Below the pieces are notes generated by a model. The model did not search any database and had not been told where the DNA came from. It saw nothing but the letters and a program-made list of their open reading frames with translations. Positions 35,101 to 40,470 of a stretch of DNA of 64,000 nt are shown one piece after another. How positions within the stretch are numbered: the stretch's first letter is position 1; the number at the start of each line of letters is the position of its first letter. The position numbers and the translations under genes are program-made. Source of the stretch: Agelaius tricolor (lineage: Eukaryota; Chordata; Aves; Passeriformes; Icteridae); assembly GCA_023055355.1 (NCBI GenBank), contig JALJCS010000054.1, positions 682,001 through 746,000 of the forward strand. The letters run 5' to 3'.

Positions 35101-38100
35101 TCCCAGAGTTTTGGCACAGCCAAGCTGGAGGGACAATGTTGGGATGAACGTCCCACATCCAGGTGAGGTGGGAACCTCTGGGTTTCATATTCCAGGGGCT
35201 GGGATTCTCTTCCCATGGGCAACGCGGAGTGGTCGGATCCAGAACGAGTCAATCCAAGAGTAGATTAAAAAATCCATGGAAAAATTGTGAAAAACTAATG
35301 GAAAAAGGGAGCTCAGCACCAACAGCCTGAGCTCAGAATCCATCACTAAAATTTTGGTTTTGGGGTCTTCAAATGTGGGATAGAAAAGGTTTCCCTCGTT
35401 GGGCACCTTCATCTTCATCCAGTGTCAGCTCTGTTATCCCAGAATCCTGGAATGGTTTGGGTGGGAAGGGACCTTAAATCCCATCCCATTCCCACTGCTG
35501 CCATGGGCAGGGACACCTTTCCCAATCCCAGGTGGACCCAAATCCATCCAGCCTGGCCTTGGGCACTGCCAGGGATCCAGGGGCAGCCCCAGCTGCTCTG
35601 GGAATTCCAGCCCAGGCAGGAATTCCTTGCCAAGATCCCAGCCCAATCTCCCCTTTCCCAGTGGGAGCCATTCCCTGGCTCCTGTCCCTGCAGGCCTTGT
35701 CCCCAGCCCCTCTCCAGCTCTCCTGGAGCCCCTGCAGGCACTCTGAGCATTCCCTGGAATTTTCCCTTCTCCAGGGGAACATTCCCAGCTCTCCCAGCCT
35801 GGCTGCAGAGCATCTCCATGGCCTCCTCTGGATTTGCTCCAGGTCCTGCTGATGTTGCCCCAAAGCTGGAGGCAGCTCTGCAGGTGGGGTCTCACCTGGG
35901 CAGAATTCCCACCTTTGCTGCTGCCCGTGCTGTGGGATCAGCCCAGGGCACAGGGATCCGTCCAGGACATTTGGAGCTTCCCATCCCCAACACCCCAAGT
36001 CCTTCTCCCAGAGCTGCTCCAATCGTCCTCGTCCCATCTTGGATCTGTGCTGGGATTGTCCTGCCCCGGGAGCTCCTGCCCTTGCTGGGCCTCATGGGGT
36101 TGGGATGGCCCCACCTCTCCAAGGAAACCCCTCCAGGGCAGAGCTCGGTGTCACCTTCACCATGCCGAGGTGGCCGGTCCCGGTGTCCCTGTCACCGCTG
36201 GAGACGCTGGATGACGCCAATCCCAATGCCAGGGTGGCTGCTCCAAGTGCCACCATCCAGGCCTGAACGCTCCTCCATCCACGAAATCCATTGCTCCAGG
36301 CCAAGGACAGCCATGCCACCTGGGACAGCATCAAACGCCTCAGGTCCTGGGGAATCCTGGGAATCACCAGGTCTGGTGGCTCTTCCAAGCTGAGGCCCCA
36401 TCCAGCTCTCCCAGGACAGACAGGGAATGGTTGGGAAGACAAATCTTGAATGTCCAGGTCACCTCCAAGCACCCAAAACCGACCAGGTTTGCTGAACTGC
36501 AGAGCTGGAACTGAGAGGAATTCTTTGATCTCTGCAATCCGTGGATACACCAGCTGCACATTTCTTCATCAAAGTTTTATTTTTGGGATAAAATTCCCAA
36601 ACTCTTGTGGTTCTTCTGCACCAGGGCTGGTCCTGGGAGGTCTCCTGTGGCCCTGGGAGACAAACACCAAACGCTTCCCGAAGGAAGGGGATCCAGGGCT
36701 GAAGGACAGGGAGCACATTTGGGAGTGGGATCCTGCAGTAGGATCAGGATTCCTGGGAACACATCCCGCCCCAGGGCCACCAGGACAAGATCTCACCACC
36801 TTTATTCCCCCCCAAAACTCTCAGCCAGAGCTGATTGGCCAACAGATTTTTAGTGACAACATTTCCCTCCTTAAAGGCGCTAAGAATTCCCATATAAATT
36901 CATTCCCTTTTCCCAAATTGCTTTTTCCCTTTGTTAACAGTCCCCCGCTTTCATTTTCCTGTTCAATTTTACCCATTTTTATTTAAATTCATCCTTCTCT
37001 TCCTATTTCCAGCTGCCCATCTCCCTGGCCCTCAGCACCTCCTGCGGAAAACGGTTTGGGAATTTCTGTTTTTTTTTCCTAACAAAGCCATCCCCGTTTT
37101 CAGCCAGATTTTTAATTCACAGCAAACAGAGCCTAAAATCTCCAGGATTTTGCCAAATTACAAAAATCCCTCCCCCGCAGCCTCTCCACACTTTGCAATT
37201 CAAACACGTTAAACAACTATTAATGAATTATTCTGGGTTTTTATATCACCTTCTCCAATATTTTTGATGGATCAAACCTTGGGCTTTTCCAGGAAAACCC
37301 ACAGCTTCCAAAACATTTTTTATCTCCCAGTATCCACCATTTTCTCCCTTTATTTTTTCCTTCAAAGCTCAAACTGTGATTTCCTCCAAGGCTGAGAGCC
37401 CGGTGGGATGAAGGGACGCATTTTTCGCGTCGCCCCGAGCCAGCCTCTGGAATATCCAGCGTTGTCGCACAGAGCGGATTTGGAAGATGAAATTTCGGGT
37501 TCTAAATGGGCTCTTTTGTTTTCAGGCAGAGTTTGGAGGAGGAGGAGGAGGAGGGGGGGAATGAACACACGGACATCTCACCCACCCCCCAGACACGATC
37601 TGAGTCCCCCCCCCACAACGTTAATATTTCACTCCGCTGCTCGAGGTTTGTTTTGTTGTTTGACACCCGCTGCAAAGTCAAAAAACATTTCAATACTGGA
37701 AAAAAAAAAATAATAATCAACACGTAAAGCAAGTCTGAAATGCAACTGGGAGCAGAACACGCCGTTACAATCATTTCTAGCACCATTCCCAACACTCAAA
37801 CTTGGCGACCAGCATCCCAATCCACGGAATTCCCAGGGAAAAGGTGCCGAGTACACACGCTTAGGGAATAATCTGGGAAAGCCACTCACCTTCATATGAG
37901 TGCATTCAAGGTTACACAGAGAACACAAATGTGGGAATATTCGCGGCGACGTGGCATAGTAGTCGTTCATCATGGACGGGGTGGGCAGGCGTTTGCTCTT
38001 CTGCTCCGGGAACACGGGCAGCCAGGACGCCTTCACCACCCCGAACGGGGATTTGATGGGCTCCTGTGCCGGCGCGTGGAAGGGTTTGTGGTAGGGCTTG

Positions 38101-39347
38101 TGTCCCGCCGAGGCCCCGCCGGCGGCGCTGGGCCCGGGATGGGCGCTGGGCCCGGGATGGGCGCTGGGCCCGGGATGGGCGCTGCCGGCGTCGCGCTGCT
38201 TCTGCTCGTGCTGGCTGATGGCGGCCAGGAGCCCGGCCGAGAAGGGCGGCGGCGTCAAGGGCGGCAACACGTGCTGGGACACGGGCGGCTGGACCAGCGG
38301 CGGCATCACCGGGGGCAGCATGGGCTGCGGCAGCGGCGTGGGCAGCAGCGCCGGCAGGATGGGCGGCAGCACCGGCGGCATGGGCGGCTGGGACGCCGGC
38401 TTCACCACCGGCAGCGCGGCGGGCGCGGCGCTGCACAGCACCGGCACCTTGGCCGGCGGCTCGGCCGGGAAAAACGACGGAGCGGGCGAGGAGTCGGCGG
38501 GGAAGGCCGGCAGCTTGATGAGGTCTTCGGCCGGGAACACGGGGTTGCACGGCACGTTGGGCGGCGGGACGGCCACCGGCACGCTCTGCTCCCGCTGGAA
38601 TTCTTCCCGGTTCTCCGCGCTCGAGCTTTCGGGATTGAAGACGCGCGCTTCCAGCGGTTCCTCGGGCAGCGCCTCGGGGTTGTAGGTGCGGATCTCCAGC
38701 GGGTCCTCGGTGTAGCCGTACTTGCTGGCGTGGCCGTAGTCGATCACTTTGCTCTTGACGGCGGTGCCGCTGCTCTCGCCCACCGGCTCTTCCCCCCGGC
38801 TCGGAGCGTGCAGGCCGGGCACGGCGTGGCCCATCTTCCGGATGCGGATCTCCCGCAGGATCCGCGGCATGTTCTCGGGCGTCAGCTGGTCGTCGGGGTA
38901 GCGGCTCAGCTCCTCCAGGTCTTCGTTGGACAGCCCGAAGCTCGCTAAAATGCTGGAGGCGCTTTCGGGCGTGTAGCGGTTCTGAGGGTTGGAGTTGTGC
39001 TCCAGGACCGGCGCCGGGCCGGGCGGCTTCGGCCCGGCGGTGCCGGCGGGGCAGGGGCCGCCATCCCAGCGAGTGGCACGCGGGTCTCCCTTCTGCTCCT
39101 GGTGCAGGCCGCTCTTCTCCTTGACTTTCCTGGGATCGGCCCTGTGCAGCGTGACGCGGACGTTGATCCTCTGCGAACCCGTCCACTCCTGCCCCGAGAA
39201 TCTCTGGGGCGCTCCTTGGGGCGTCGCGGGCGCGGCTTTCCTGGGCGGCCCCGCCGCGCCTCCGGCCCTGAAAGCTGCCGGGGGTTTGGTGCCCGCCGGG
39301 TTGGGTCCTCTGGGCCTCGGGGGCAAGGTTCCTCTGGGGCTAAACAT
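650..39347 (-). CDS. ZNF638: ZNF638 (NP220), spliced, 5' half only; runs off the left edge
   Basis: Gene-level entry: coding exons (minus strand) 39347-37890, 32510-32449, 30371-30333, 27328-27009, 18292-18033, 13812-13666, 11858-11742, 9121-9063, 8923-8880, 8008-7943, 4610-4377, 4229-4189, 2287-2150 and 778-650. Every junction is GT-AG and the phases agree throughout, giving 1038 codons with no stop. Domain order matches vertebrate ZNF638: an 'ILASFGLS' block shared with MATR3 (residues 128-173), proline-rich stretch, matrin-type zinc finger (C475, C478, H491, H497), Arg/Ser region (about 521-626), RRM 1 (714-801), Lys-rich linker, RRM 2 (950-1038). Known for the family: a nuclear-speckle protein that binds cytidine clusters in DNA, affects splicing and recruits HUSH to silence unintegrated retroviral DNA. 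Human ZNF638 is about 1978 aa, so roughly half the protein (acidic repeats and C-terminal zinc finger) lies outside the window. The assignment rests on remembered human sequence; the exon borders are read directly. Confidence 0.93.
785..1445. repeat. Tandem array, CCCAAAAATCCTCCCAAA type
   Basis: About 45 imperfect copies of a 12-16 bp unit, variants ending CCCCCCAAACATT or CCTAAAAATCC. On the sense strand it is G/T-rich and ends just before the acceptor of the RRM2 second-half exon. Stop-free in several frames, which explains spurious open frames on both strands. Confidence 0.9.
1446..2140. other. A/C-rich degenerate intron sequence
   Basis: Decayed continuation of the preceding repeat, rich in CCCAAAAA and AAAAATCC with no clear unit. 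No exon signal apart from the RRM2 exon at its right end. Confidence 0.6.
2150..2287 (-). CDS. ZNF638: ZNF638 coding exon 13: first half of RRM 2
   Basis: 46 codons, phase 0 in and out, acceptor TGACCCCACAG, donor GTAATT. It reads [19 protein letters not shown], then [16 protein letters not shown] and [11 protein letters not shown], nearly identical to human [35 protein letters not shown]. The 5' 60 bp of this exon plus its acceptor are repeated six more times in the intron upstream (2300-3260). Confidence 0.95.
2300..3262. repeat. ZNF638: Tandem copies of the RRM2 exon start and its splice acceptor
   Basis: Six partial copies at about 2390-2450, 2581-2643, 2715-2777, 2868-2925, 3004-3066 and 3203-3259, separated by GATCCTGATCCCAAATC spacers. 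Each carries (minus strand) CTGACCCCACAG followed by codons for D-D-x-P-x-Q-CCVLL-SNLP, then breaks into the spacer. The copy at 2868 has a damaged acceptor context. None keeps the 3' half of the exon or a donor in the matching place. Confidence 0.9.
3105..3985. repeat. About 50-bp tandem array, CCCATCCCAAAGGGAATT type
   Basis: Around 15 copies of a unit with CCCATCCCAAAGGGAATT, CAGTCCCAATCCC and CAGAGCTC. Lies in the intron between the exons at 4189 and 2287 and overlaps the last exon-start copy at its left end. Confidence 0.85.
4189..4229 (-). CDS. ZNF638: ZNF638 coding exon 12: short acidic exon
   Basis: 41 nt, phase 1 in and 0 out, acceptor CCCCTTTCCAG, donor GTCAGC. It encodes [14 protein letters not shown], comparable to the acidic ENEPLNKETEE before RRM 2 in human. 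It is separated from the previous exon by an intron of only 147 bp. Confidence 0.75.
4377..4610 (-). CDS. ZNF638: ZNF638 coding exon 11: Asn/Pro/Lys minisatellite exon
   Basis: 234 nt, phase 1 in and out, acceptor CTCCCTGCAG, donor GTAATC. It starts [16 protein letters not shown], then an internal tandem repeat encodes alternating NP and KS/NS units (for example [12 protein letters not shown]), then [14 protein letters not shown]. The DNA repeat is a 12-15 bp GGGATTGGGGCTGTT-type unit on the plus strand, and length changes in multiples of three keep the frame. I do not recall such an Asn/Pro tract in human ZNF638. Splice signals and phase fit support it as coding. Confidence 0.78.
4690..7930. 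repeat. 3.2-kb pyrimidine-rich higher-order array
   Basis: Basic elements CCCATTTTCCCCAAATTTCA, CCCCATTTCCTCCCATTTT, CCCCCAAGATTTT and CATCTTCTCAAGGGTTTTT are ordered into roughly 100-bp units and then longer blocks. A marker block (TTTCTGAGTTTCCTC through CCATTTCCCTGAGA) occurs at about 5574, 6505 and 7159. Sense strand is purine-rich. Fills the intron between the exons at 7943 and 4610. Confidence 0.9.
7943..8008 (-). CDS. ZNF638: ZNF638 coding exon 10: Lys/Val linker exon
   Basis: 66 nt, phase 1 in and out, acceptor TTTTTTTGTAG, donor GTGAGG. It encodes [22 protein letters not shown], a Lys-rich stretch like the human linker (KSVVTVAVKGNK region). It sits at the edge of the 3.2-kb pyrimidine-rich array, which begins just past its donor. 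Confidence 0.8.
8100..8560. other. A/G-rich intron with poly-A stretch
   Basis: Poly-A run at about 8115-8133, then AAAATTTTGGGG-type degenerate sequence. No coding or splice signal recognised. Confidence 0.5.
8880..8923 (-). CDS. ZNF638: ZNF638 coding exon 9: small Lys/Ser linker exon
   Basis: 44 nt, phase 2 in and 1 out, acceptor TTATCCTCCCAG, donor GTGAGG. The product [16 protein letters not shown] is basic and Ser/Thr-rich like the human linker between the two RRMs. Identification rests on splice signals, phase fit on both sides and composition rather than strong identity. Confidence 0.78.
9063..9121 (-). CDS. ZNF638: ZNF638 coding exon 8: Lys-rich linker
   Basis: 59 nt, phase 0 in and 2 out, acceptor CCATTCCAG and consensus donor GTAAGA. 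It encodes [19 protein letters not shown], continuing AERAQ of the previous exon and parallel to human AQNKEVKKKTLE. Lies within an unusually AT-rich 1.4-kb part of the gene, so exon and intron composition contrast sharply. Confidence 0.85.
10062..10740. repeat. Tandem array, GGAATTCCCAGTCCCAGT type
   Basis: About 30 imperfect units of CAGAATTCCCAGTCCCAGT and GGAATTCCCAG. GAATTC occurs very frequently. Intron between the exons at 11742 and 9121. Confidence 0.85.
10740..11722. repeat. Tandem array, CCCATTCCCATCATT type
   Basis: 6-bp CCCATT core organised into 15-24 bp units with CATCATT, GGCATT and TGCCATT variants. Abuts the donor of the RRM1 second-half exon (11742) with about 20 bp between. 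Stop-free frames here encode artefactual HSHSHS, IPIPI and FPFPS runs. Confidence 0.9.
11742..11858 (-). CDS. ZNF638: ZNF638 coding exon 7: second half of RRM 1
   Basis: 39 codons, phase 0 in and out, acceptor GTGCGTTGCAG, donor GTGGGG. It reads [17 protein letters not shown], then [18 protein letters not shown], matching human AYLEMEFKEAITAIMKY and the IKGKSVKICVP strand that closes the fold. Flanked by the (CCCATTCCCATCATT) array downstream in transcription and unique sequence plus a purine array upstream. Confidence 0.93.
11990..13085. repeat. Purine-rich array, GGGAAAAGGGGGAAAGG type
   Basis: About 1.1 kb almost free of C and T on the plus strand, with blocks such as GGAGGAAAAAGGAAAACAAA recurring every 200-350 bp, so a loose higher-order repeat. 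The sense transcript is an uninterrupted pyrimidine tract upstream of the exon at 11858. H-DNA or triplex-capable mirror-repeat sequence. Confidence 0.9.
13183..13652. repeat. G-rich array, GGGGTCGGGAATT type, quadruplex-prone
   Basis: About 35 copies of a 12-14 bp unit GGGGTCGGGATT, GGGGTCGGAATT or GGGGTCGGATTT. Four or more G runs of 3-4 occur in any 50 bp. It ends about 15 bp from the donor of the exon at 13666; the weak donor GTCGGT resembles the repeat unit. Confidence 0.9.
13666..13812 (-). CDS. ZNF638: ZNF638 coding exon 6: first half of RRM 1
   Basis: 49 codons, phase 0 in and out, acceptor TGTTTGCAG. It encodes [10 protein letters not shown], then the RNP2-like strand [12 protein letters not shown], then the helix [12 protein letters not shown] and strand [13 protein letters not shown]; human has LLITELPEDG and FQPFGKVNDVL. 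The donor is GAG|GTCGGT, a poor match to consensus at +3, and is followed in the sense direction by the CCGACCCC-type array. RRM folds of the matrin/PTB kind bind single-stranded RNA. Confidence 0.93.
14030..16130. repeat. About 22-copy, 80-115 bp satellite resembling a CR1 tail
   Basis: Each unit has TCCCTGGAAGTGTCCAAGG, AAAGGTTGGATTGGAGCCAC, TGTTGGAATTGTGGAATAAA and TTGATGGAATTCCAGAATT. The part through GTGTCCAAGG...GGAGCCACCTGGGAT resembles the 3' end of avian CR1 LINEs. Copies differ by internal deletions. Confidence 0.85.
16140..18025. repeat. Tandem array, CCCCAGGAATCCCCCAAA type
   Basis: About 100 copies of a 16-18 bp unit CCCCAGGAATCCCCCAAA with AATGCCC, AATATCC and CCCGGAATC variants. 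Starts immediately after the donor of the exon at 18033. Open in all frames for long stretches; not coding. Confidence 0.92.
18033..18292 (-). CDS. ZNF638: ZNF638 coding exon 5: linker with KAALE-like helix and acidic run
   Basis: 260 nt, phase 1 in and 0 out, acceptor CCCCCCAG, donor GTGGGT. It starts [20 protein letters not shown] (human DRKKALEDVVQRSGHGTEF), then [16 protein letters not shown], a Lys/Pro/Gly part and a Glu/Gln run near [15 protein letters not shown], ending QPYNR. It is the only coding island between two large arrays: the purine-rich 18.3-22.4 kb array reaches to its acceptor, and the (CCCCAGGAATCC) array begins at its donor. Both flanking introns are stop-free in this exon's frame for a long way. 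Confidence 0.9.
18300..22360. repeat. 4-kb purine-rich array, GGGGGAAAATGGGGGAAA type
   Basis: Units of 11-16 bp (GGGGGAAAAT), punctuated by AACGGGAGAGGGATTGGTGG and GGGGATTGATGGGGG blocks, the latter commoner towards 22 kb. Begins at the acceptor of the exon at 18292, so the sense RNA has a multi-kilobase CCCCCATTTTCCCCC tract leading into that splice site. No stop codons in several frames. Confidence 0.93.
22361..23190. other. Decayed G/T/A-rich continuation of the purine array
   Basis: GGGAATTTTGGGG and TTTTTTGGGGAAAA motifs without clean units, then four copies of CTGGGAATTCT at about 23195-23250. No exon seen. Confidence 0.55.
23277..23349 (-). other. ZNF638: Candidate stop-containing (poison) cassette exon in ZNF638
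   Basis: Minus strand: acceptor GGGTTCTCTGCAG, 73 nt, then donor GTAAGT (perfect consensus). 73 nt is not a multiple of three, and entered in phase 1 from the upstream RS exon it reads A-S-Q-Q-P-G-I-N then TAA. It lies in a short unique island (about 23190-23390) inside an 8.7-kb intron otherwise made of tandem repeats. No transcript evidence. Confidence 0.35.
23380..25900. repeat. Tandem array, AATCCCATTGAGCAATCCCAAA type
   Basis: Nested unit of about 30 bp (GAGCATTCCCAAAATTCC) within units of 60-70 bp containing AATTAGGGGTGAAAATTTGG. Roughly 40 copies. Fills the left part of the intron between the RS exon and the exon at 18292. Confidence 0.9.
25915..26930. repeat. Tandem array, GTGAAGAAAACTTCGGGAAC type
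   Basis: About 18 copies of a 50-60 bp unit with GTGAAGAAAACTTCG, GGAACCCCACAGAATTCCC and AAAATTCCCTTTGTGG. Related in part (CCCAAAATTCCC) to the array to its left, suggesting one grew from the other. Confidence 0.88.
27009..27328 (-). CDS. ZNF638: ZNF638 coding exon 4: Arg/Ser-rich domain
   Basis: 320 nt, phase 2 in and 1 out, acceptor CCGCTCAG at 27329 and donor GTCCCTGC. It begins [18 protein letters not shown], aligning with human NRKENETPRRRSHSPSP, and continues with R/S/P-rich sequence including [12 protein letters not shown] and [14 protein letters not shown] domains mediate speckle targeting and splicing-factor contacts in related proteins. The exon is extremely GC-rich. Its acceptor abuts a 400-bp (GTCCGTGT)-type minisatellite that serves as the pyrimidine tract. 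Joined to the next exon it reads [13 protein letters not shown], matching human RSSDRKKALEDV, so no obligatory exon is missing between them. Confidence 0.92.
27335..27735. repeat. Minisatellite, GGACACACGGAC type, at a splice acceptor
   Basis: 8-12 bp units GGACACAC, GGACGGACAC and GACAGACACAC over 400 bp. On the sense strand this is GTGTCCGTGTGTCC and runs to within 10 bp of the RS-domain exon acceptor at 27329. Free of stops in several frames, giving artefactual THGHTD and CVRPCV peptides. Confidence 0.95.
27790..29400. repeat. Tandem array, AAAAACTGGGGAAAAACTGA type
   Basis: About 100 copies of a 10-14 bp unit AAAAACTGGGG, with ATTAAAAACTG variants. A longer block with CTCCCCAAACAAATTTGGGG and GGACAGATGTGGAGTAAACTGG recurs at about 28290-28380 and 28825-28915, so a roughly 540-bp higher-order repeat. 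Confidence 0.9.
29400..30130. other. A-rich intron derived from the preceding array
   Basis: GGAAAAAATGG and AAACTGG motifs with long A runs. No gene recognised. Confidence 0.55.
30333..30371 (-). CDS. ZNF638: ZNF638 coding exon 3: short YPEWNPE exon
   Basis: 39 nt, phase 2 in and 2 out, acceptor CACTGGCAG and donor GTACCT. With the split codons it reads [14 protein letters not shown], matching human QYPDWNPEILPSR directly after the zinc finger. It is far too short to be found by open-frame length; it was found by looking for the missing YPDWNPE peptide. It sits in ordinary unique sequence next to a poly-T stretch at 30449-30463. Confidence 0.92.
30595..30880 (+). mobile_element. CR1 LINE 3' end fragment
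   Basis: GGAATGTTCACCTGGAAAGG near the start and AATGTCCAAGGCCAGCCC, GGAGCAGCCTGGGATAGGG towards the end match the 3' end of avian CR1 retrotransposons in sense orientation. Non-coding, 5'-truncated. Confidence 0.7.
30885..31207 (+). mobile_element. CR1 LINE 3' end fragment
   Basis: Contains GAGCTGGGAATGCTCCCCTG, GGGGCTCCAGGAGAGCTGGA, CCCTGGATCCCTGGCAGTGC and ends TTTAAGGTCCCTCTCCAGC. It lies directly after another CR1 tail in the same orientation, so two insertions in tandem. Confidence 0.8.
31200..32445. repeat. Tandem array, GGATCCCAATGGATTCCCA type
   Basis: About 90 copies of a 12-14 bp unit (GGATCCC, GGATTCCC), many grouped as GGATCCCTGGCAATTCCCAA. Ends within 10 bp of the donor of the zinc-finger exon at 32449, and at its left end joins a CR1 tail at about 31207. 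Confidence 0.9.
32449..32510 (-). CDS. ZNF638: ZNF638 coding exon 2: second half of matrin-type zinc finger
   Basis: 62 nt, phase 0 in and 2 out, acceptor TTCCCCAG and donor GTAAGG. It encodes [20 protein letters not shown], supplying H491 and H497 of the C-x2-C-x12-H-x5-H finger begun in the preceding exon; human has [20 protein letters not shown]. Splitting the finger over two exons is as expected for this family. Just downstream of the donor the (GGATCCCTGGCAATTCCCA)-type array begins. Confidence 0.95.
32520..33840. other. Unique ZNF638 intron sequence
   Basis: Mixed-composition intron between the zinc-finger exons, with TTAATTAA-type stretches around 32710-32770. No exon or repeat unit recognised. 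Confidence 0.5.
33845..33960 (-). mobile_element. CR1 LINE tail fragment
   Basis: Starts CCTGGAATGGTTGGGTTGGA and continues with TTGCTCCAAGCCCCATCCAA, the reverse complement of the CR1 3' end. Confidence 0.7.
33970..35430. other. Unique ZNF638 intron sequence
   Basis: Ordinary intronic DNA. A 138-codon plus-strand open frame at 34105-34521 has no recognisable family or splice context. Nothing else supported. Confidence 0.5.
35440..36300 (-). mobile_element. CR1 LINE fragment, about 860 bp
   Basis: Longest CR1 piece in the window. It begins GGAATGGTTTGGGTGGGAAG, continues CCTTGGGCACTGCCAGGGAT and CTCTCCAGCTCTCCTGGAGC, and reaches CTGGATTTGCTCCAGGTCCT further 5' in the element. Frames in it are broken; no intact reverse transcriptase. 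Confidence 0.8.
36310..37885. other. Unique ZNF638 intron sequence next to the large first coding exon
   Basis: Unique DNA with a GGAGGAGGAGGAGG run near 37540. No exon recognised; it ends at donor GTGAGT of the 37890 exon. Confidence 0.5.
37890..39347 (-). CDS. ZNF638: ZNF638 coding exon 1 of 14: start codon, conserved N-terminus, proline-rich stretch, first half of zinc finger
   Basis: 486 codons from ATG at 39347-39345 (purine at -3), ending AAG then donor GTGAGT at 37889. The start MFSPRG aligns with the human start MSRPRFNPRG. Residues 128-173 carry [17 protein letters not shown] and LTPENMP, a block shared with matrin-3. [18 protein letters not shown] follows, then a proline-rich stretch of PPVLPP and PPVMPP type that is much longer than I recall in human, a triple AHPGPS repeat, and the nearly invariant [12 protein letters not shown]. 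The exon ends inside the matrin-type finger after C475-x2-C478. Third positions are very GC-rich, so long open frames appear antisense; these are shadows. The frame stays open upstream to an acceptor at 39544, so the true start could be further 5'. Confidence 0.93.
38126..38185. repeat. ZNF638: 18-bp coding repeat, three copies (AHPGPS)
   Basis: GCGCTGGGCCCGGGATGG is repeated three times in the large ZNF638 exon and encodes AHPGPS on the minus strand. In-frame, so copy-number change would not disrupt the protein. Confidence 0.9.
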
Positions 39348-39543
39348 TGCGTCTTTCAGCAATGCCTGGCGGACGCCAGCGTGGGGAGGCGCCCGCCCGC
39401 CGCCGGCAGCCAAGCGCTGGAGAGCCAAGTGGGTCTTAATTTGGGCAAGCTGAAAAGGAGGAGGGCCCAACACAAGGGGGCTGGCAAGGCCAAGGTTCAG
39501 GGAATTCACAAGTGGAGCGAAACTTTCCAAGAACAACACAAAG
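39348..39543 (-). other. ZNF638: 5' part of ZNF638 exon: in-frame open extension upstream of the annotated-type start
   Basis: The exon begins at 39543 after a good acceptor (TTTTAACTTGCAG). From there 65 codons run in frame into MFSPRG with no stop and no ATG. The translation contains GPPPFQLAQIKTHLALQRL followed by a QALLKDAMF junction. This resembles the N-terminal block of the relative RBM20 (QLAQ, then L-x-L-x-R-L, then a hydrophobic turn just before the position equivalent to MFSPRG). Either this is 5' UTR that happens to be open, or a coding extension whose ATG is in an upstream exon. Confidence 0.5.
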
Positions 39544-40330
39544 CTGCAAGTTAAAAGACAAGGATTAGATGGGTCATCTTTGGCATCTGCTCACAGCGGC
39601 TTCTAGGACGGGGAGAAAAGCAACCCGAGGCACGGAAGCGGGATTTGCACCACAGTTTAAAGCACTCATAATTCACAAAAAAACCGTTTTCTTTCACTGT
39701 TTAAAATCTTAAATATAGAGAACAGGTGATTAATCAATCAAACAGCTGATTAACAAGCTTAACCCAACAAACTGGATGTCACAGGGAACACAACCGGTGG
39801 TGACACTTGCAACAGCATTGCTTAAAACCTGCCATTTCACTTCTTTGTGACAACAGAGTTTGGATTTAATTACAATTAATAATTTTAGGAGCAGCAAGGC
39901 AAAGCGTGAAGCCCCCCTGTCGGAAGGGTGACGAGGGATGAGCTGGAAGTGGAACCGTTTAGGTGGAGCACTCCAACCATTTCCAGCTGGGTGGAGCGGA
40001 GCCGAGGCCGGAGCGGTTTCCAGGAGGACACTCCCATGAGCGCTCCCATGGGTGAAGAGCAAACCCTGCAAGAATTCGCAGGGTGGGACGAGGCTGGAAT
40101 TCTGTGGGTAGAAAATATCCCATCTCTCCGAGAGCTTAAATAGAAAGGGTTGGAAACAGAGAGGAGTAAAATCGTACAGGAACAGCGACAAAAAATCTCC
40201 ACACAAAAAGCACCGTGGTCAATGGAAGTGGGGCTTGGTTTGGGTGAAATCACTGAGAATTTGGTGCTGTGTGGTGGGAAAAGAAGGTACAAATACAGGG
40301 AGAGGAAAACGAAACAGCACAGAGTTCTGG
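39544..40330. other. ZNF638 intron just upstream of the first coding exon
   Basis: Mostly unique DNA. A good acceptor abuts 39543. No other exon recognised. Confidence 0.5.
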
Positions 40331-40334
40331 AGAG

Positions 40335-40470
40335 AGAATCACACAGGGCTTTGGGCTGGAAGGGACCCTAAAGCCCATCCCATTCCATCTCCTGCCATTC
40401 CCATTCCCACACCTCCCGTTATCCCAGAGCGCTCCAAGCCCCGTCCAAGCAGGTCAGGGATGGAGACCGA
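40335..40470 (-). mobile_element. CR1 LINE tail fragment
   Basis: AGAATCACACAGGGCTTTGG then CTGGAAGGGACCCTAAAGCC and GCTCCAAGCCCCGTCCAAGC, reverse complement of a CR1 3' end. Confidence 0.7.

Noticed and set aside
35422..36393. 323-codon plus-strand frame
   Set aside because: Lies in an antisense CR1 LINE fragment; not a host gene and not an intact retrotransposon frame.
37896..39186. Antisense and alternate-frame open frames over the large ZNF638 exon (350 and 424 codons)
   Set aside because: GC-rich third positions of the real exon leave other frames open; the real frame is fixed by strong human similarity.
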